This document shows positions 33,304 through 44,433 of a stretch of DNA of 64,000 nucleotides, piece after piece. Under the pieces are notes generated by a model that was given only the letters and a program-made list of their open reading frames with translations, had not been told where the DNA came from and made no database searches. Numbering within the stretch: the first letter of the stretch is position 1; each line of letters begins with the position of its first letter. The position numbers and the translations under genes were made by a program. The DNA is from Zizania palustris (Eukaryota > Streptophyta > Magnoliopsida > Poales > Poaceae): NCBI GenBank assembly GCA_019279435.1, contig JAAALK010000289.1, positions 25,474,603-25,538,602 on the forward strand, in the 5' to 3' direction.

Positions 33304-35878
33304 AATACTTCTTTTTCTTCAGCTCGTCGACGGACGATATCACATTATTGGGTGGAGGCTGGATCTATTTCTCTTTGAGCAGTAAGTTGAATATCCTACC
33401 AGCTTTACTGATGTCAAAATCATATTTTCCTCCTTATCATATGCTTTCACCCAAGGACATGTGATCTTCTTTTTATTTCTAGACCATTCAGATAGACCGA
33501 CTTCTACATCAGACTTGCTATCCTTGTCGGATTCCGAAGGGTATACTTGAGTATATGCGACCTTCTTTTGATATTTTTCCCTTCTTGCCTTGTGGAACCG
33601 ACTCTCATGTGCTGATACCCTCTGTAGCAGGTGTGAGAGGCTCTCGAACTCTTGTGATGAAAATCTCTCCTTTATCAGGTTTAGGAGTCCTTGGAACACC
33701 ATCTAGGCTAACTGCACATCACAGAGGTTCAGGTTGTAGCATATGTGATGACACTAAAATACAACGATCAAAGTGTCAAACGCACTGACGTCGATTCGAC
33801 AATCCAAAAGCGTGTGGATACTTAGAGGTAAACCCCTAAGCGTAACACGACGCCGATGTCACGTTCCGACAACCCTAGATAGTGACAAGGGAAATAAATG
33901 GAGTCGCCAAGCAATTAAATAATACCAAAATATTATCCAATTAACCGAAGTATGGAAAATAGCAGTCAATCGGCCAAACTAAAGCCGGTTGTACCGAAAT
34001 AGTAGGGTCAGTCAGACCGACCAAGCACCGTCGATCAAACCGATGGGTGTTGGCAATAGAGATGATGACCTGGCACACCCCGGTTAGACTGGTCTCTCAC
34101 CGTCAGTCAGACCGATGGCACTTGACCCGATCACCTAGGGGTCTGAAGGATATCGCGAGTACTCATGGGGGCTTCTGCACTAGGCCCGGTCAGACCGGCC
34201 TTAGGCTACCAATCAGACCGCAGCATGTCGGCACGCCAGGTGACGGCGCGGCATGGGCCAGTCGGACTGGGATGACACCACCGGTCAGACCAACGACTCT
34301 TGGAAGATGATCTCCGGGCTCCGGCGACCGTCTTGCCATGAAAAAATTGTAACAAAAGTATTTGGCAAAGATGGGAGAGATGAAACACTTCAAAAACACC
34401 AAGAAACCAAAGGCAATTCGGCCAGAAGACCAAATCACCGATAAAAACTGATAAAATGATAGAAATCCATTTTGTGGATGAAACATACGATTCACAATCG
34501 AATCGACAAGGGCTTACCGTGATTACGACGCGGCAGACGGGTGGTTTACAACGCAAACCAGCAAAGATATACGTGCTAAGCTAAACCTAGGGCAAGAAAG
34601 TAGATGGAATGGTAAAAGTATGATTCAAAGCAATAAATTTGATCTATTAGGGTTTTAGGGGGAAGAGAGCCCTTGATTCGGCCTTGCCCCTATATTTATA
34701 GGGGTTGGACATGACGTGTTTGGACTCTAATTAGACTTAGATATGGATCCAAGTCATCAAAAATTAATTAGCGATAAAATAGTCCCGAAATCAGCTAATC
34801 TGAATCGGATACAGAGTGGGCTAGTCTGACTGGACCCATATGGCCGGTCTGACTGGGCCTACATGGCTGGTTGGACTGGCCTGTGCTAGGTCTTGGCATA
34901 TTTTTTGCCAAAATTACCAAAAAGTGATATTTTGACAATTTTGACCGTTAATGCTATTTTTTCAATCAACAATATGCTTCTCACGTGGCAAAACCTCTGT
35001 GCATAATCTTGTACCGACTTGTCCATCCACTTCTTTTCTAGATCCGTCCATCCTCTGATAGAGTTCACCATCAATGAAGAAAACCACGTGAAGGTCGATC
35101 CCGATTGTGACAGCGGGAAGAACCAGACCTTGAGTGCTTCCTCGGCCGATTCCTCCCCACACTGGGCGAGAAAATGGCTGGTGTGCTCGATTGTGGAGAC
35201 CAAGTCTTTCCTCGAGAACTTGGTGAAGTTGGTAATTTTTGATCGGCTCGAAAGTGGCACCTGATCGAACCACTCCGGGTACAGCTATTGAAACACGTAT
35301 GTCTGGTCCTTGGGCTTGAGCCCAAATTAGTCCTGAATAACTTCAGTGGTTCACCCAATCATCCTCCAACTAGTTCGGTGGATACTGCCTCACCGGCCCT
35401 ATGGTGGTGGCGTCGGCCGAGGGTGTTGAGGATTTTGCAGTATACGGGGATGATTGACGGGGAAGTTCACTGGGCCTTGCACCGGCTCCTAATCTATCAT
35501 GTCGTCAACAGTCTTCTTGATCAGTCCACGCAAGGTATTGACCAATACCTTGGACTGATTGATGAGAGCGTGATGGAGAGCATTGTCGAGGGCTTCTTGA
35601 AAATTGATCTGAGGACTCTTAGTCCATTGGACGATCTCCCCATCCAAGGTTGGCTTCGGCAACTGATTTCTTTGGACGGGGCTAGATCGCGCCATGCCGA
35701 AGGCCTTGAGACACAACTTCTGGTAGTTTTCCACATGGTCATGTATCTCTTCCCTCTGTTCATCGGTCAACGCCTCCATGGTAATCGGGATGATGTTATT
35801 ATTGTCGATTTCCCACACCATGGATGATCCGTCTGAAGGGTGTCCCACCAAGCATGCCAAAAAGCTTGTTGATGTCAT
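33304..35878 (-). pseudogene. G5: gypsy gag relic split by a solo LTR
   Basis: Right part: N-terminus (35489-35878, EALTDEQREEIHDHVENYQK) and gag domain (34972-35260, LKVWFFPLSQSGSTFTWFSS, KSVQDYAQRFCHVRS). Left part, 33304-33745: MVFQGLLNLIKERFSSQEFE, then a segment like YDFDISKAGRIFNLLL of related gags, cut off just before its zinc knuckle. The break between the parts is the ATATG target duplication of the solo LTR. Several stops and frameshifts are present. Related to, but distinct from, the G3 gag. Confidence 0.8.
33746..34971 (-). repeat. LTR family C: solo LTR with ATATG duplication
   Basis: TGATGACAC to AATCAACA, 1226 bp, with ATATG at 33741-33745 and 34972-34976. A minus-strand TATA box (CTATAAATATAGG) lies near 34690. 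Two clusters of the degenerate palindrome GGTCAGACCGG occur (about 33990-34310 and 34800-34890). No internal region is present. Confidence 0.93.
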
Positions 35879-35882
35879 TTTT

Positions 35883-35985
35883 GTTCACACGCGTGGCCTG
35901 GGAGGTCTTCTTAACTCCATTGCAGGTCCTACAATCTTAGAAGAAAGGGGTTCTGAGCGTTCCAATTAGTTTGACCCTACAACTG
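35883..35985. repeat. Left arm of an inverted repeat (LTR end, PBS and leader)
   Basis: Matches 37246-37339 in inverted orientation with mismatches and small gaps. It includes a perfect core, AGTTTGACCCTACAACTG. Reading outwards the core is followed by an ATTGG(A/C)AC(G/A)C-like sequence resembling a gypsy PBS. Confidence 0.8.
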
Positions 35986-37245
35986 ATAAGGGGAAAGAAA
36001 GAATGACATTATTAGCAAAGCCAATCGGCTACCAAGACGATGACCGTGGTGATATAAAAATAAACGTGGGTAGTGGCACCAATTGGTTGTCGAGCCGATG
36101 ACCATGGCTAGATTTTAAGGATCTTGTAATACCATTCGTCAATAAGACATACATCCCATGCACAAAGGCCGATGAATACCTTCCGATGGAAACAAAATTA
36201 AGCGCGGAATTAAGGATAACCTATCAACTTGTACTCTGATAGAAACTAAATCTAGCATACAAGAGAATGCATCCATACTATCAAACTATCATAACAACAA
36301 GATTGGACTTAACCAAGACAATCGCTAAATCATAATTAATCAATAGTACTTTAACATATCAGGCATGCTTTATTCAGATGAATGGTGCACATCATGAATC
36401 AGATACAATAGATCAAGATGTCAAACTTAATTGATGATGCCTTGAGACACTATACCTAACTCACATCAATCTAAGAGATTATGGTGATGCAGCCTTTGAC
36501 CTAGCAATCACACCGAGATAAACCAGCGATCGTACTGACCATGCCGATGCCTCAAGATATCGATATGATGCAGCCTTAAGAACATCGATCCAACTGATAT
36601 GACCATTGGGGTGATGGGACTCACCTCTTCACTGGAGATCGAAACGATGTAGCCCAGCTCCGAGTGCCAAGTCCTGTCAGGATTAACCTTGGAAGCTAAG
36701 GGTGGTGATGCGCCGAAAGTAGTTTGTGGTTGTTGTGTTTGTCTTCTTTTTTTAACTTAGCTAATTGTAACATATTTATACTCTAGAGACTTGCCATTTG
36801 TTATGATAACCATAACCGGTTCTGGATTTGTCTCTATCTTCCTTCATCCTCATCGGATCCTTCACATCCGGTCACGTATAACCACCTTCACGGACTTCTT
36901 TGACCACCCTTTGAGCGGACTCCTTTGACTTATATTGACCATGCGACACTCCTGATGTGCCTCGGCTTTTACCAAATATTCGCATCAACAGAAGGTCCTT
37001 TTTGGGTGTATTGAGTTTTTCTTGGTAATGCCTATATACTTGAGAGCTTAGAAGGAGAACTATTCGGGAAGGCACTAAATGGAAAATATCTAAAGAAATA
37101 CTTCCCGAGCGTATGGATCAATGCCTAAAGATCTACAGGGAAGCAGAGAAAGAGCTGATACTAAGGGTATCGTCTTTAGATGGTTGATGGTAAAACATCA
37201 CCCTTAGATGCACATAATATAGCATTCAAGATAGGAGGAGTTAAG
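35986..37245 (-). other. LTR-like segment between inverted arms
   Basis: No credible coding sequence. A minus-strand TATA-like TATAAATATG (36771-36780) and the position just upstream of the G5 gag suggest the 5' LTR of that element. An outer LTR end is not recognisable. Both ends look like the U5 end of an LTR, in opposite orientations. Confidence 0.45.
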
Positions 37246-37339
37246 CAGTTGTAGGGTCAAACTGATTGGCACACCCAGAAACCCAAGATTTTAGGACCTG
37301 CACTAGAGTTAAGTAGATCTCCTAGGCCACACATGTGAC
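37246..37339. repeat. Right arm of the inverted repeat
   Basis: Plus-oriented copy of the LTR-end/PBS/leader junction (CAGTTGTAGGGTC, then GATTGGCACACCCAGAAA). It is followed by AT-rich sequence to about 37680 in which I see nothing assignable. Confidence 0.78.
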
Positions 37340-37689
37340 CAAGAATGACGCAGACATGTTTTAGGCCCAACAGAGGACAGTTCCATACCGTTTCTAATAT
37401 AATGAACTATTTATTACACGTAGTTTTTGTAATTTTATTATCGAACATCTTTGAATATTATATTGTGTGCATTGCAACATTTCTATCAAATCATCTTCAA
37501 CTATTTGCACGGAATTACATTGTTTCTTGGAATGATTTGAGGAAAGCATCTACTTGCAATTTTATGATAAAACTCGTATCATGTCAAAGTGACAAATACA
37601 TAGTAATTAAAACAGTCCAACACATAATGGAGTACACGACATAACACAGTACAATACAAATTGAAAAATACAAACTACACTACTTGACT

Positions 37690-38290
37690 ACTGAGTGCAG
37701 CGATGGTATTTTCCGTTCCTTATGACCTCTAGTTCTACTTCATTAGCACGATGAGCCCTATCATGCTTCCTATCTCTATTAGCCTCGCACTCCTCTCTTG
37801 CCTTGCGCTGTGCCTCCTCCCTCCTCTTCTATTCTCCCTCACGCTCACATTCCCACTAGTATCTCATCCCAAAGAGTTCCCTGTTGAACTCCTCGTGCCT
37901 CATAACAAAGGCCCAGTCCTTCAAATCCACCTCTTTGTTGATCTATTTGATAAAGTCACATCGGAGGTGGCAACGGTGGAGGAGTTACCTACATGCATAA
38001 ATATTAATAGACATATTATAAGTGATTTATTCGAGAACAATATAAAAATGAACTGAACAAAAAGTTATTCATACCGGTTGGTTTGTATGTGGTCTATACA
38101 TTGGCCTTGGGTTTTTAGGAGTCCACAAGTAGTTGGCAAACTTCTAATACATCATCTCGTATGTGAGGTCATTCATGCTTCTCATGAATTTACATGTGTC
38201 ACCATAGAAATACATAGGGGGTTCGACACCTTCCGGTAGATGATGACGATGATCGTAACTGTGATTAGATCTATCCTTTTGCACTATCTA
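37690..38290 (-). pseudogene. Small plant pseudogene, possibly GRF zinc-finger-like
   Basis: Two blocks on the minus strand. The first (about 38073-38290) contains HRHLPEGVEPPMYFYGDTCK. After a possible intron, the second (37690-37995) contains INKEVDLKDWAFVMRHEEFN and a charged R/E/K-rich tail ending VIRNGKYHRCTQ. In-frame TAG codons interrupt it. The layout (FYGDTCK near the start, CDFI segment, charged tail) resembles short GRF zinc-finger-like proteins common in grass genomes; that is recollection, not a search. It stops 20 bp before the CACTA end. Confidence 0.4.
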
Positions 38291-38309
38291 CCATGGTATG
38301 TCAACATAA

Positions 38310-38650
38310 CACTACAACAATCTGGCAAACTTCTATCGGCAAAAGGCTAACTTTCGTCGGCATATGGCCGACGGAAGCGAGTAGACGGAAGTTAGCTAAC
38401 TTCCATCGGCCTCTGACAGAAGTTAGCTAACTTTCGTCGGCTTCACATGGCCGACGGAAGTTAGCGCGGAACACTGCCATGTCAGCAGAGGCGTGCTAAC
38501 TTCCATCGTCCAGTCTGGCCGACGGAAGTTAGGGCCACCTAACTTCCGTTGGCTTTGGCCCTAGCCGACGGAAGTTAGCTTTTCTGCCCACGTGGCTGAA
38601 AGCAGCTAACTTCCGTCGGCTATGGTCAAAGCTGACGGAAGTTAGCTGGT
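38310..38650. repeat. CACTA terminus and subterminal repeat cluster
   Basis: The terminus is followed by about a dozen copies, in both orientations, of GCTAACTTCCGTCGGC or close variants (AACTTTCGTCGGC, AACTTCCATCGG). Many are paired as palindromes. In En/Spm such subterminal repeats are bound by the element-encoded TnpA protein; binding here is inference. Confidence 0.9.
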
Positions 38651-38679
38651 ATTTTTTTGTTTTTCCTGGTTCCCCTATT

Positions 38680-38960
38680 CACACTCACATCCAACCACAA
38701 TTTATATCACATTCACATATAACATCCAAAATCACATCTCACATCCAAAATCACATTCAAACTTCACATATAACATCCAAAATCACATCTCACATCCAAA
38801 TTCATATCCAAACTTCACACATCACATCCAAAATCACATAACACAACTGAATTCACATCCAAAGTCACAGTACACATCCGAATTAACATATACCATCCAA
38901 ATTCACATACAAAGACACATAACACATTCAAATTCAATCCAAACATCACAATACACATCC
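38680..38960. repeat. AT-rich minisatellite in the CACTA element
   Basis: Irregular short tandem units of the type ACATCCAAAATCACAT and ACATCCAAATTCACAT. No coding potential. Confidence 0.8.
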
Positions 38961-38966
38961 ATACTC

Positions 38967-41118
38967 ACTGATAGCCCACATTTGGGTCATGGGTGCCGCC
39001 GCTGCCTCCCGCTTCATCCATATTTGCCCCGGAGGCTCCATCCTGACCACGCGTACGGAAACTCTGAAGAAATAGACAAAATTAGAGAACGAACTAAACT
39101 AACCTTCTAAATGCTAACTTAAGTATCTTAACTAACTAAAGTAACTCAAGTAACGATATGTCAGGAGGTACCTCAGGTGTAGGAGGAGGAACAAATGGAA
39201 GTGGTGGTGGTGGGTCAGGTAGTGATTGGAACAAGGACATGTCAAATCCATGCTGCTAGGCTATTTGCTACACATGTTGTAATGCAATTAGTTAGTTCTA
39301 AACCTATTGTTGAATACTTTATAACTGCAACACTGCAAACTAAACTTACTTGGATCATCGCCTGCTGTTGTGCTAAGCAGGCGGTATAGTACTCTTGTTG
39401 TTGCCTTATGTGCTCATCGCGCTGCCTCATTTCCTCCCCCAGCTGAACCACTTCCGGGTTTGCTTCTAAGCGATAATGGCTAGAGCCAACTCCGACGGAG
39501 CTCTGCGATGATTGAGCTGACTTCTGAGCTCTCACCACTCTTGAGTCAATAACTCCATTGAACATGGAGTACCTGCAACATTGAATGAGTTAGTTACCAT
39601 TACAATACCATACACAAAACATTGAGAAAAACATTGTCTCACCGTCCATGGCTTTTTCCACCTCCGCTGGAGTACACGACCATTGGGTCGACAGGTTCTC
39701 TCCGCCAATCATAGTCCTCTCCATGGAGTTGAACCATGTGTTCACCATACTGCGCTTGCAAAAAACAACATGTCCGATTAGACGGAGAAAAATAAAATGA
39801 CGCAAACTCTTAACATTGCTAACATCTCACCAAATAGTCCATGGCTGACTGGCTACACAAGACATCTAGCTATGTAGGTTCGCTTCCTTTGTGATCAGAA
39901 GCATAGACCTTGATGTCACTTGGCACATTGCCAGATTTAGCTTCCTGTACCGTACATATGAGTTAGTGGCATTACAATGTATCTATAGATAGAGTGACAG
40001 AAGGAGGTCTTACCATGCGTTTAGCGTGGTGGATATGTCCATCGGCACCATATCTGTGCTTCGGATCCATCCCACGGCATTGTCTTTTCTACTCGGAAGT
40101 CTTCTTAAATGCAGCTGAAGACCAAATCTTGCAGAATTCAAATTAGGCATCCTCGTGGTTTGCAAACCACGGAATCCTCACCTGAACAGAGATGCTATCT
40201 GTATTATATGAAAATAAATATCAACAATCAAAGATTAAAGAAGTTAGAATTGTTTACCGAACGGTATTGTTCTTCAGTCAAGTATATTGTGGATGCACCC
40301 GTCGCCTTGCTCATTCGTTGCCCTAGCTTCTCCTTGTAGTACGCATTGTTCGCTTGAATGTGGGCATACAAAATTGCGTCCTTCACCACCTTGTGTGCAT
40401 TTTTGTTGAAGACTTGAAGGGCATGATTATGGTGATTGCCTGATTCTGGCAAGAAAAAGCGTAACTGCAAAAGTCATGATTAGTAAAGTGCAGTAACTCC
40501 AAAAGCTTTGGGTTAAAACTAAAAGAAGAATGAAAAAAAACATACCCAGAAGTCATGAGACACCGCCCCCTAAGCAGTTCCGTGGAGCCCATCAGGAGCA
40601 AACCGGTACTGGTCCCATGTCTGGCATAGAACCCACTCACCGGTCGGCATTGTCAGCACCCCTGGGTAGTGCAGACGACACAGGTTACCCAATATCTGGT
40701 TAACCTGCCTGACCCTTGAAATGCCATCAAACTGAGAGTCAATCCAAGATCTAGAAATACATAATAAATAAAGCCACCCACCGGGTCATCCTCATGACCC
40801 GCACTCTCCAGGTGTTCTTCCTCCGGCAAAATAGTATTAAAACAATTAGTAATAGTTTATAACTGGCATAAAAATCAATTTGAAAGTTACCTCATCATCC
40901 ATTTGAAATGCAATAGACCGACCAATTAATGTCGGATCTATGCATCTCAAGAGCTGCTCTTGATGATGTCTGTTTGAAGAAGAGGAACTACCCTCGAATA
41001 GGGTGTCCTCCTCAGTTGTTGGTGTACTTGCCAGAGTACTCGCCGATGTACTCGCCAAGCGGAAGAGCTTCCTCATGACACTCTTCACCTTTTTCAACAT
41101 CCTGTTCAAAACAAGCAC
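38967..41118 (-). pseudogene. CACTA Transposase_24 (Ptta/En/Spm)-like gene
   Basis: Exon-like blocks in order: MLVLNRMLKKVKSVMRKLFR with the IGRSIAFQMDD segment (40846-41118); a block with PTGEWVLCQTWDQYRF (about 40600-40830); YAHIQANNAYYKEKLGQRMS and GASTIYLTEEQYRS (40228-40470); coiled VQLGEEMRQRDEHIRQQQEY (39242-39565); and a proline-rich tail ending near 38967. A protein of this type accompanies the transposase in plant CACTA elements. Internal stops and unclear splice sites make function doubtful. Confidence 0.75.
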
Positions 41119-41241
41119 AAACGAGCATTTATTAGTGCAGAAGGTTTGAACATATGAAAAAACATGTAATATGAAGTATATTACATATGCATGTATGAAA
41201 AAAATTACTTGTCAATTATCATCAAAATCAGGATCAATTTG

Positions 41242-42050
41242 TCATTTTCTCCCCAAAGCATGCCATGTTACTTTTTTCTTCTTATGATGGTGTTTCCTTT
41301 TCTCGAGAACTGCTACATCATTATAATCGCTAAGAAAAGAATCTGTTGGTGATTCTGGCTCTACATTAAACGAAGTCGGCAATTTATCATCTTGGTAAAC
41401 CTCATCAACCTCTTCAACCTCTAATTGATAAGTGCCATCGCTAGGGGTGTGTAGATGTTCTCGAGGATTCACTTTGAAGACTACCCACCAAGCACTTAGT
41501 TTTTCACATGGGTACGATATATAATACACCTGCTTGACTTGGTGAGCAAGGACAAAATTATCGCAACCACATAATCATTCCGCATGTTTGACTTCAACCA
41601 TCCCAACTTGGTTTTCTCCAGTACCATGTTTAGTGTCAAACCAATCACAATCGGAGAAGACTACTTTAATATCCCTATTCCCGGCAAAATTGTACTCGAT
41701 TATATTTTTGATGATTCCATAATACATAGTTTCATTTCCTTATCCATCAACGACCCTTGTAATAACTCCAGTATTAGTTGTTGCCGCCAGAGGTCGATAT
41801 GCTTAAAAAATAGTTGAACAGAAGCGGAAACCATTAATACCATAGCGACCGTAACTTTTGGCACTAATACTTCCATAAGAGAGCTGTCACAAGTCTATAT
41901 GTACATTGTCAGCGAGCACGCACTGCAAATCATACGAGTTTATAAGATAATTAACCTAATAGAGTAAAATAATACGTGTCACAAAAGGTAAGGATTTACA
42001 TGTTCTCTGAACCAAGTGAAGAAACTAGGCCCGCCATTTACTCCTTCTCG
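41242..42050 (-). pseudogene. tnp2-type gene 3' part with DUF4216 domain
   Basis: Upstream piece GVNGGPSFFTWFREH, a likely 79-bp intron (GT...TTTGCAG), then DUF4216: YGRYGINGFRF, IIEYNFAG, FSDCDWFDTKHG, QVYYISYPCEKLSAWWVVFK. The tail is charged and ends KVTWHALGRK. The catalytic tnp2 domain that should precede it is missing. A stop or two lie in the reading. Confidence 0.8.
41561..41712. repeat. Left arm of the DUF4216 fold-back
   Basis: About 152 bp within the minus-strand DUF4216 segment. It is repeated in inverted orientation at 42051-42203 with roughly one mismatch per 10-15 bases. Confidence 0.92.
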
Positions 42051-42203
42051 ATCAAAAATATAATCGAATACAATTTTGCTGGGAATAAGGAGATTAAAGT
42101 AGTCTTCTTCGATTGTGATTGGTTTGACCCTAAACATGGTACTCGAGAAAACCAAGTTGGTATGGTTGAAGTCAAACATGCAGAACGATTATGTGGTTGT
42201 GAT
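42051..42203. repeat. Right arm of the DUF4216 fold-back
   Basis: Plus-strand reading gives IIEYNFAGNKEIKVVFFDCD and DWFDPKHGTRENQVGMVEVK, the same DUF4216 piece as the left arm. The arms are separated by 338 bp. The host gene is cut precisely where this arm starts. Confidence 0.92.
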
Positions 42204-42236
42204 TTTCCATACCTTAACCGGTTCTAACCCAAGGTA

Positions 42237-42770
42237 GTGATCATGATTTCTTCTGGTAAGGTCCCGTCCCTAGAAGCTTTTGGCTACACTTATTGGAAGA
42301 CTCGCATGCGAGCCTATCTCATGAGCCAGAGCTCAGACATTTGGGATATTTGTGTTCACGCTACTTTTACTGTGCTTCCTGTTGCTAAGCGTACTTCCCC
42401 TGACATAGTCGCCCAGCATCAGAACAATAGCAAAGCTGTGAATATTTTGTTTTCTGGTTTAGGTCCTAGTGAGTTTGAGCACGTTAGCCATCTCGACACT
42501 ACTCGAGAGATCTAGGCTATCCTCCAGGCACACCATGAGGGGACAGCTCAGGTCAAGGCTAGGCTCTATCAGACCTACCGGCGTGAGTATGAAAATTTAT
42601 TGGAGAAGCCGGCTGAGACTGTTGAAGCCTTGTTTGGTCGCTTTCAGTCGATCATTAACAAGCTTCAGGCCAACAAGGCCGATCGTGATCAACTGGTCTC
42701 AGATCATGAACAAGCGCTCAAGGTTCTTCATACCTTAGACCCTAAGATCTGGGAGATCAAGGTATCCTCT
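42237..42770 (+). pseudogene. Copia (Sirevirus-type) gag fragment
   Basis: MISSGKVPSLEAFGYTYWKT and RMRAYL match the start of copia gag; it continues through FSGLGPSEFEHVSHLD to PKIWEIKVSS. An in-frame TAG (42513-42515) stands where the S1 gag has TGG. The fragment ends where an LTR begins at 42771. It lines up with residues 1-175 of the S1 gag. Confidence 0.88.
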
Positions 42771-44194
42771 TGTTGATAGCAAAAAATGGCATTAATGGCT
42801 AGATTATCAAAATATCAATTTTTGGTGATTTGGGCCAAAAATTACACATGTCCAGGGTCTTTCTGAAGCCCTACAGGGCCGAAGCCCACCAAGCTATGGG
42901 CTTCGAAAGCCTCCAGCCAGCCCATGGGCTTCGGCCAGGAAGCCTTCGGAGGCCCACGCTACCGAAGCTTCGGAAGCCCACTCTGTCGAAGCTTCAGCCC
43001 AAGAGCAAGCCTCGATGGGCCTGGCCGAAGCAAACGCTGTCGAAGCTTCGGCCCGAGGAGCAAGCCTTAATGGGCCTGGTCGAATCCCACTCTACCGAAG
43101 CTTCGGTCCAAGGAGCAGGCCTCGGCGGGCCTAGCGGAAGCCCACCTCGGCAGAGATAGAGTTGGACGCGTTTCTAGCTCAATCTTTATCTCTATCCGGT
43201 CGAATTAATAGTAGATTAGATTAGAGTTAACCCTCTATAAATAGAGAGGCATGGCCGGCGTGGAGAGCCCCCCCAACACAAACCAAACCAAAGCCATGCT
43301 TTGATTGTACCTTTACTTTTACTTTTACTTTCCTGTACGTCTTCGTGGATTTGCCTGGAAGCCCTCCGTCCGCCACTACGGAACAGTGGTAAGCCTTGGT
43401 ACTTCGCCCGTGAAGTCTCTGTTAATCTACGTAACATATTGCTATCGCCTTGGTACTTCGCCTGTGAAGTCCCCGTTAATCTACATAACAGATTGCTACC
43501 TTCGCTACCTGTGCAACACTTAGCAAAATTCGGTCCTCAGGCCGAATTGGTACTTCACACTCCTCTGTTGCAGGCTTCGCGCTTTTGGAGCCCCTTTGCC
43601 GAAGTTGTCCGGAGCTGAGAGATCGGTCCCGGAGGTCCCCAGGACACCCTTCGACGAAGACCGCAGGCTTCAACAACAAGCTTCGCCAGCATACTTCGTC
43701 AACAGGCTTCGCCACAGCCATACTCCGCACAAGACGAAGTTGCAACAGCGCGCGGCCCTGAGTAATTGTTAGTTCTTCACTGTACTAGAGGCTTTGCTCC
43801 GAACCCCACCATTCGGAGGTGACCGTCATGTCCAGATCTGTTCGGAGTTCACCTTCAATCAGATCACTCTGAACGTCGAAGTACCCTTCGGCGAAGCACT
43901 TCGCACCGAACCGTCCGGAATCTATCCTCGATCGGACCAGTCCAAATGCCGAAGCACTCTTCGGTGGAACGCTTCGCACCAACGCTGAAGGTACCCTTCG
44001 GCGCACCCTTCGCATCAAACTTCGAACCAGACGGGCTCCAACTGGTTTGTTGATTTTATTCTGTTTAATCTATTTTTCGGCTAATTGGATTATTTTGTGT
44101 AATCTGGTTGCCTGGTGACTCCACCCCCTTATCACTATTAAGGGTAGTCAGAACGCGACGTCGGTGTCACGTCACACTTAGGCCTGTCCCTAAG
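42771..44194 (+). repeat. LTR related to family C, 3' end missing
   Basis: Starts TGTTGATAGCAAAAAATGGC. It aligns with the minus-strand reading of the solo LTR (start TGTTGATTG, then ATCAAAATATCA, then the U5 phrase TTAGG...TAAGTATC). TATA box CTATAAATAGAG near 43235. The last ~70 bp of the LTR are absent; the sequence switches to a G4-like 3' end at 44195. Confidence 0.82.
42963..43150. repeat. 54-55-bp tandem repeat in the LTR
   Basis: Units start with the palindrome CCGAAGCTTCGG or variants, at 42987, 43041 and 43096, preceded by a partial unit at 42963. Confidence 0.85.
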
Positions 44195-44433
44195 TATCTG
44201 ATGAGGACATCACTTCACATGATACACACATGGATCCTCCACCTACAATTCAATTACAAGGACCAATCACACGCGCCCGTGCCCGCCGCTTGAACCATGA
44301 GGTTAATTCTTTCCTTAGCAACTATGTTAATATTTGTTTGGATGAGATGCTACTGAATACTAGTGATATTTTGTTGCTTAGGAACATGGGAGATGGAATA
44401 GGAGAGTTGGAGTTGAAGACGGAGTCACACGGA

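Larger units (their letters stand above)
38310..42050 (-). mobile_element. CACTA (En/Spm) transposon, 3' part only
   Basis: Begins CACTACAACAA at 38310, the standard CACTA terminus, followed by subterminal repeats. On the minus strand it carries a Transposase_24-like gene and the DUF4216-bearing 3' part of a tnp2-type gene, in the usual order. The 5' terminus and the tnp2 catalytic domain are absent. The element ends at 42050, where an inverted copy of part of itself begins. The 3 bp before the terminus are TAA, the candidate duplication. Confidence 0.88.

Noticed and set aside
36872..37075. Small minus-strand ORF MPSRIVLLLS
   Set aside because: No homologous feature, inside LTR-like DNA, no start context.
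37345..37644. 99-codon ORF in AT-rich DNA
   Set aside because: No recognisable motif and no second copy to compare; length is compatible with chance.
38310..42240. Complete CACTA element ending near 42230 (AAGGTAGTG)
   Set aside because: The right side lacks the TTGTTGTAGTG terminus, and the sequence there is a fold-back followed by copia gag.
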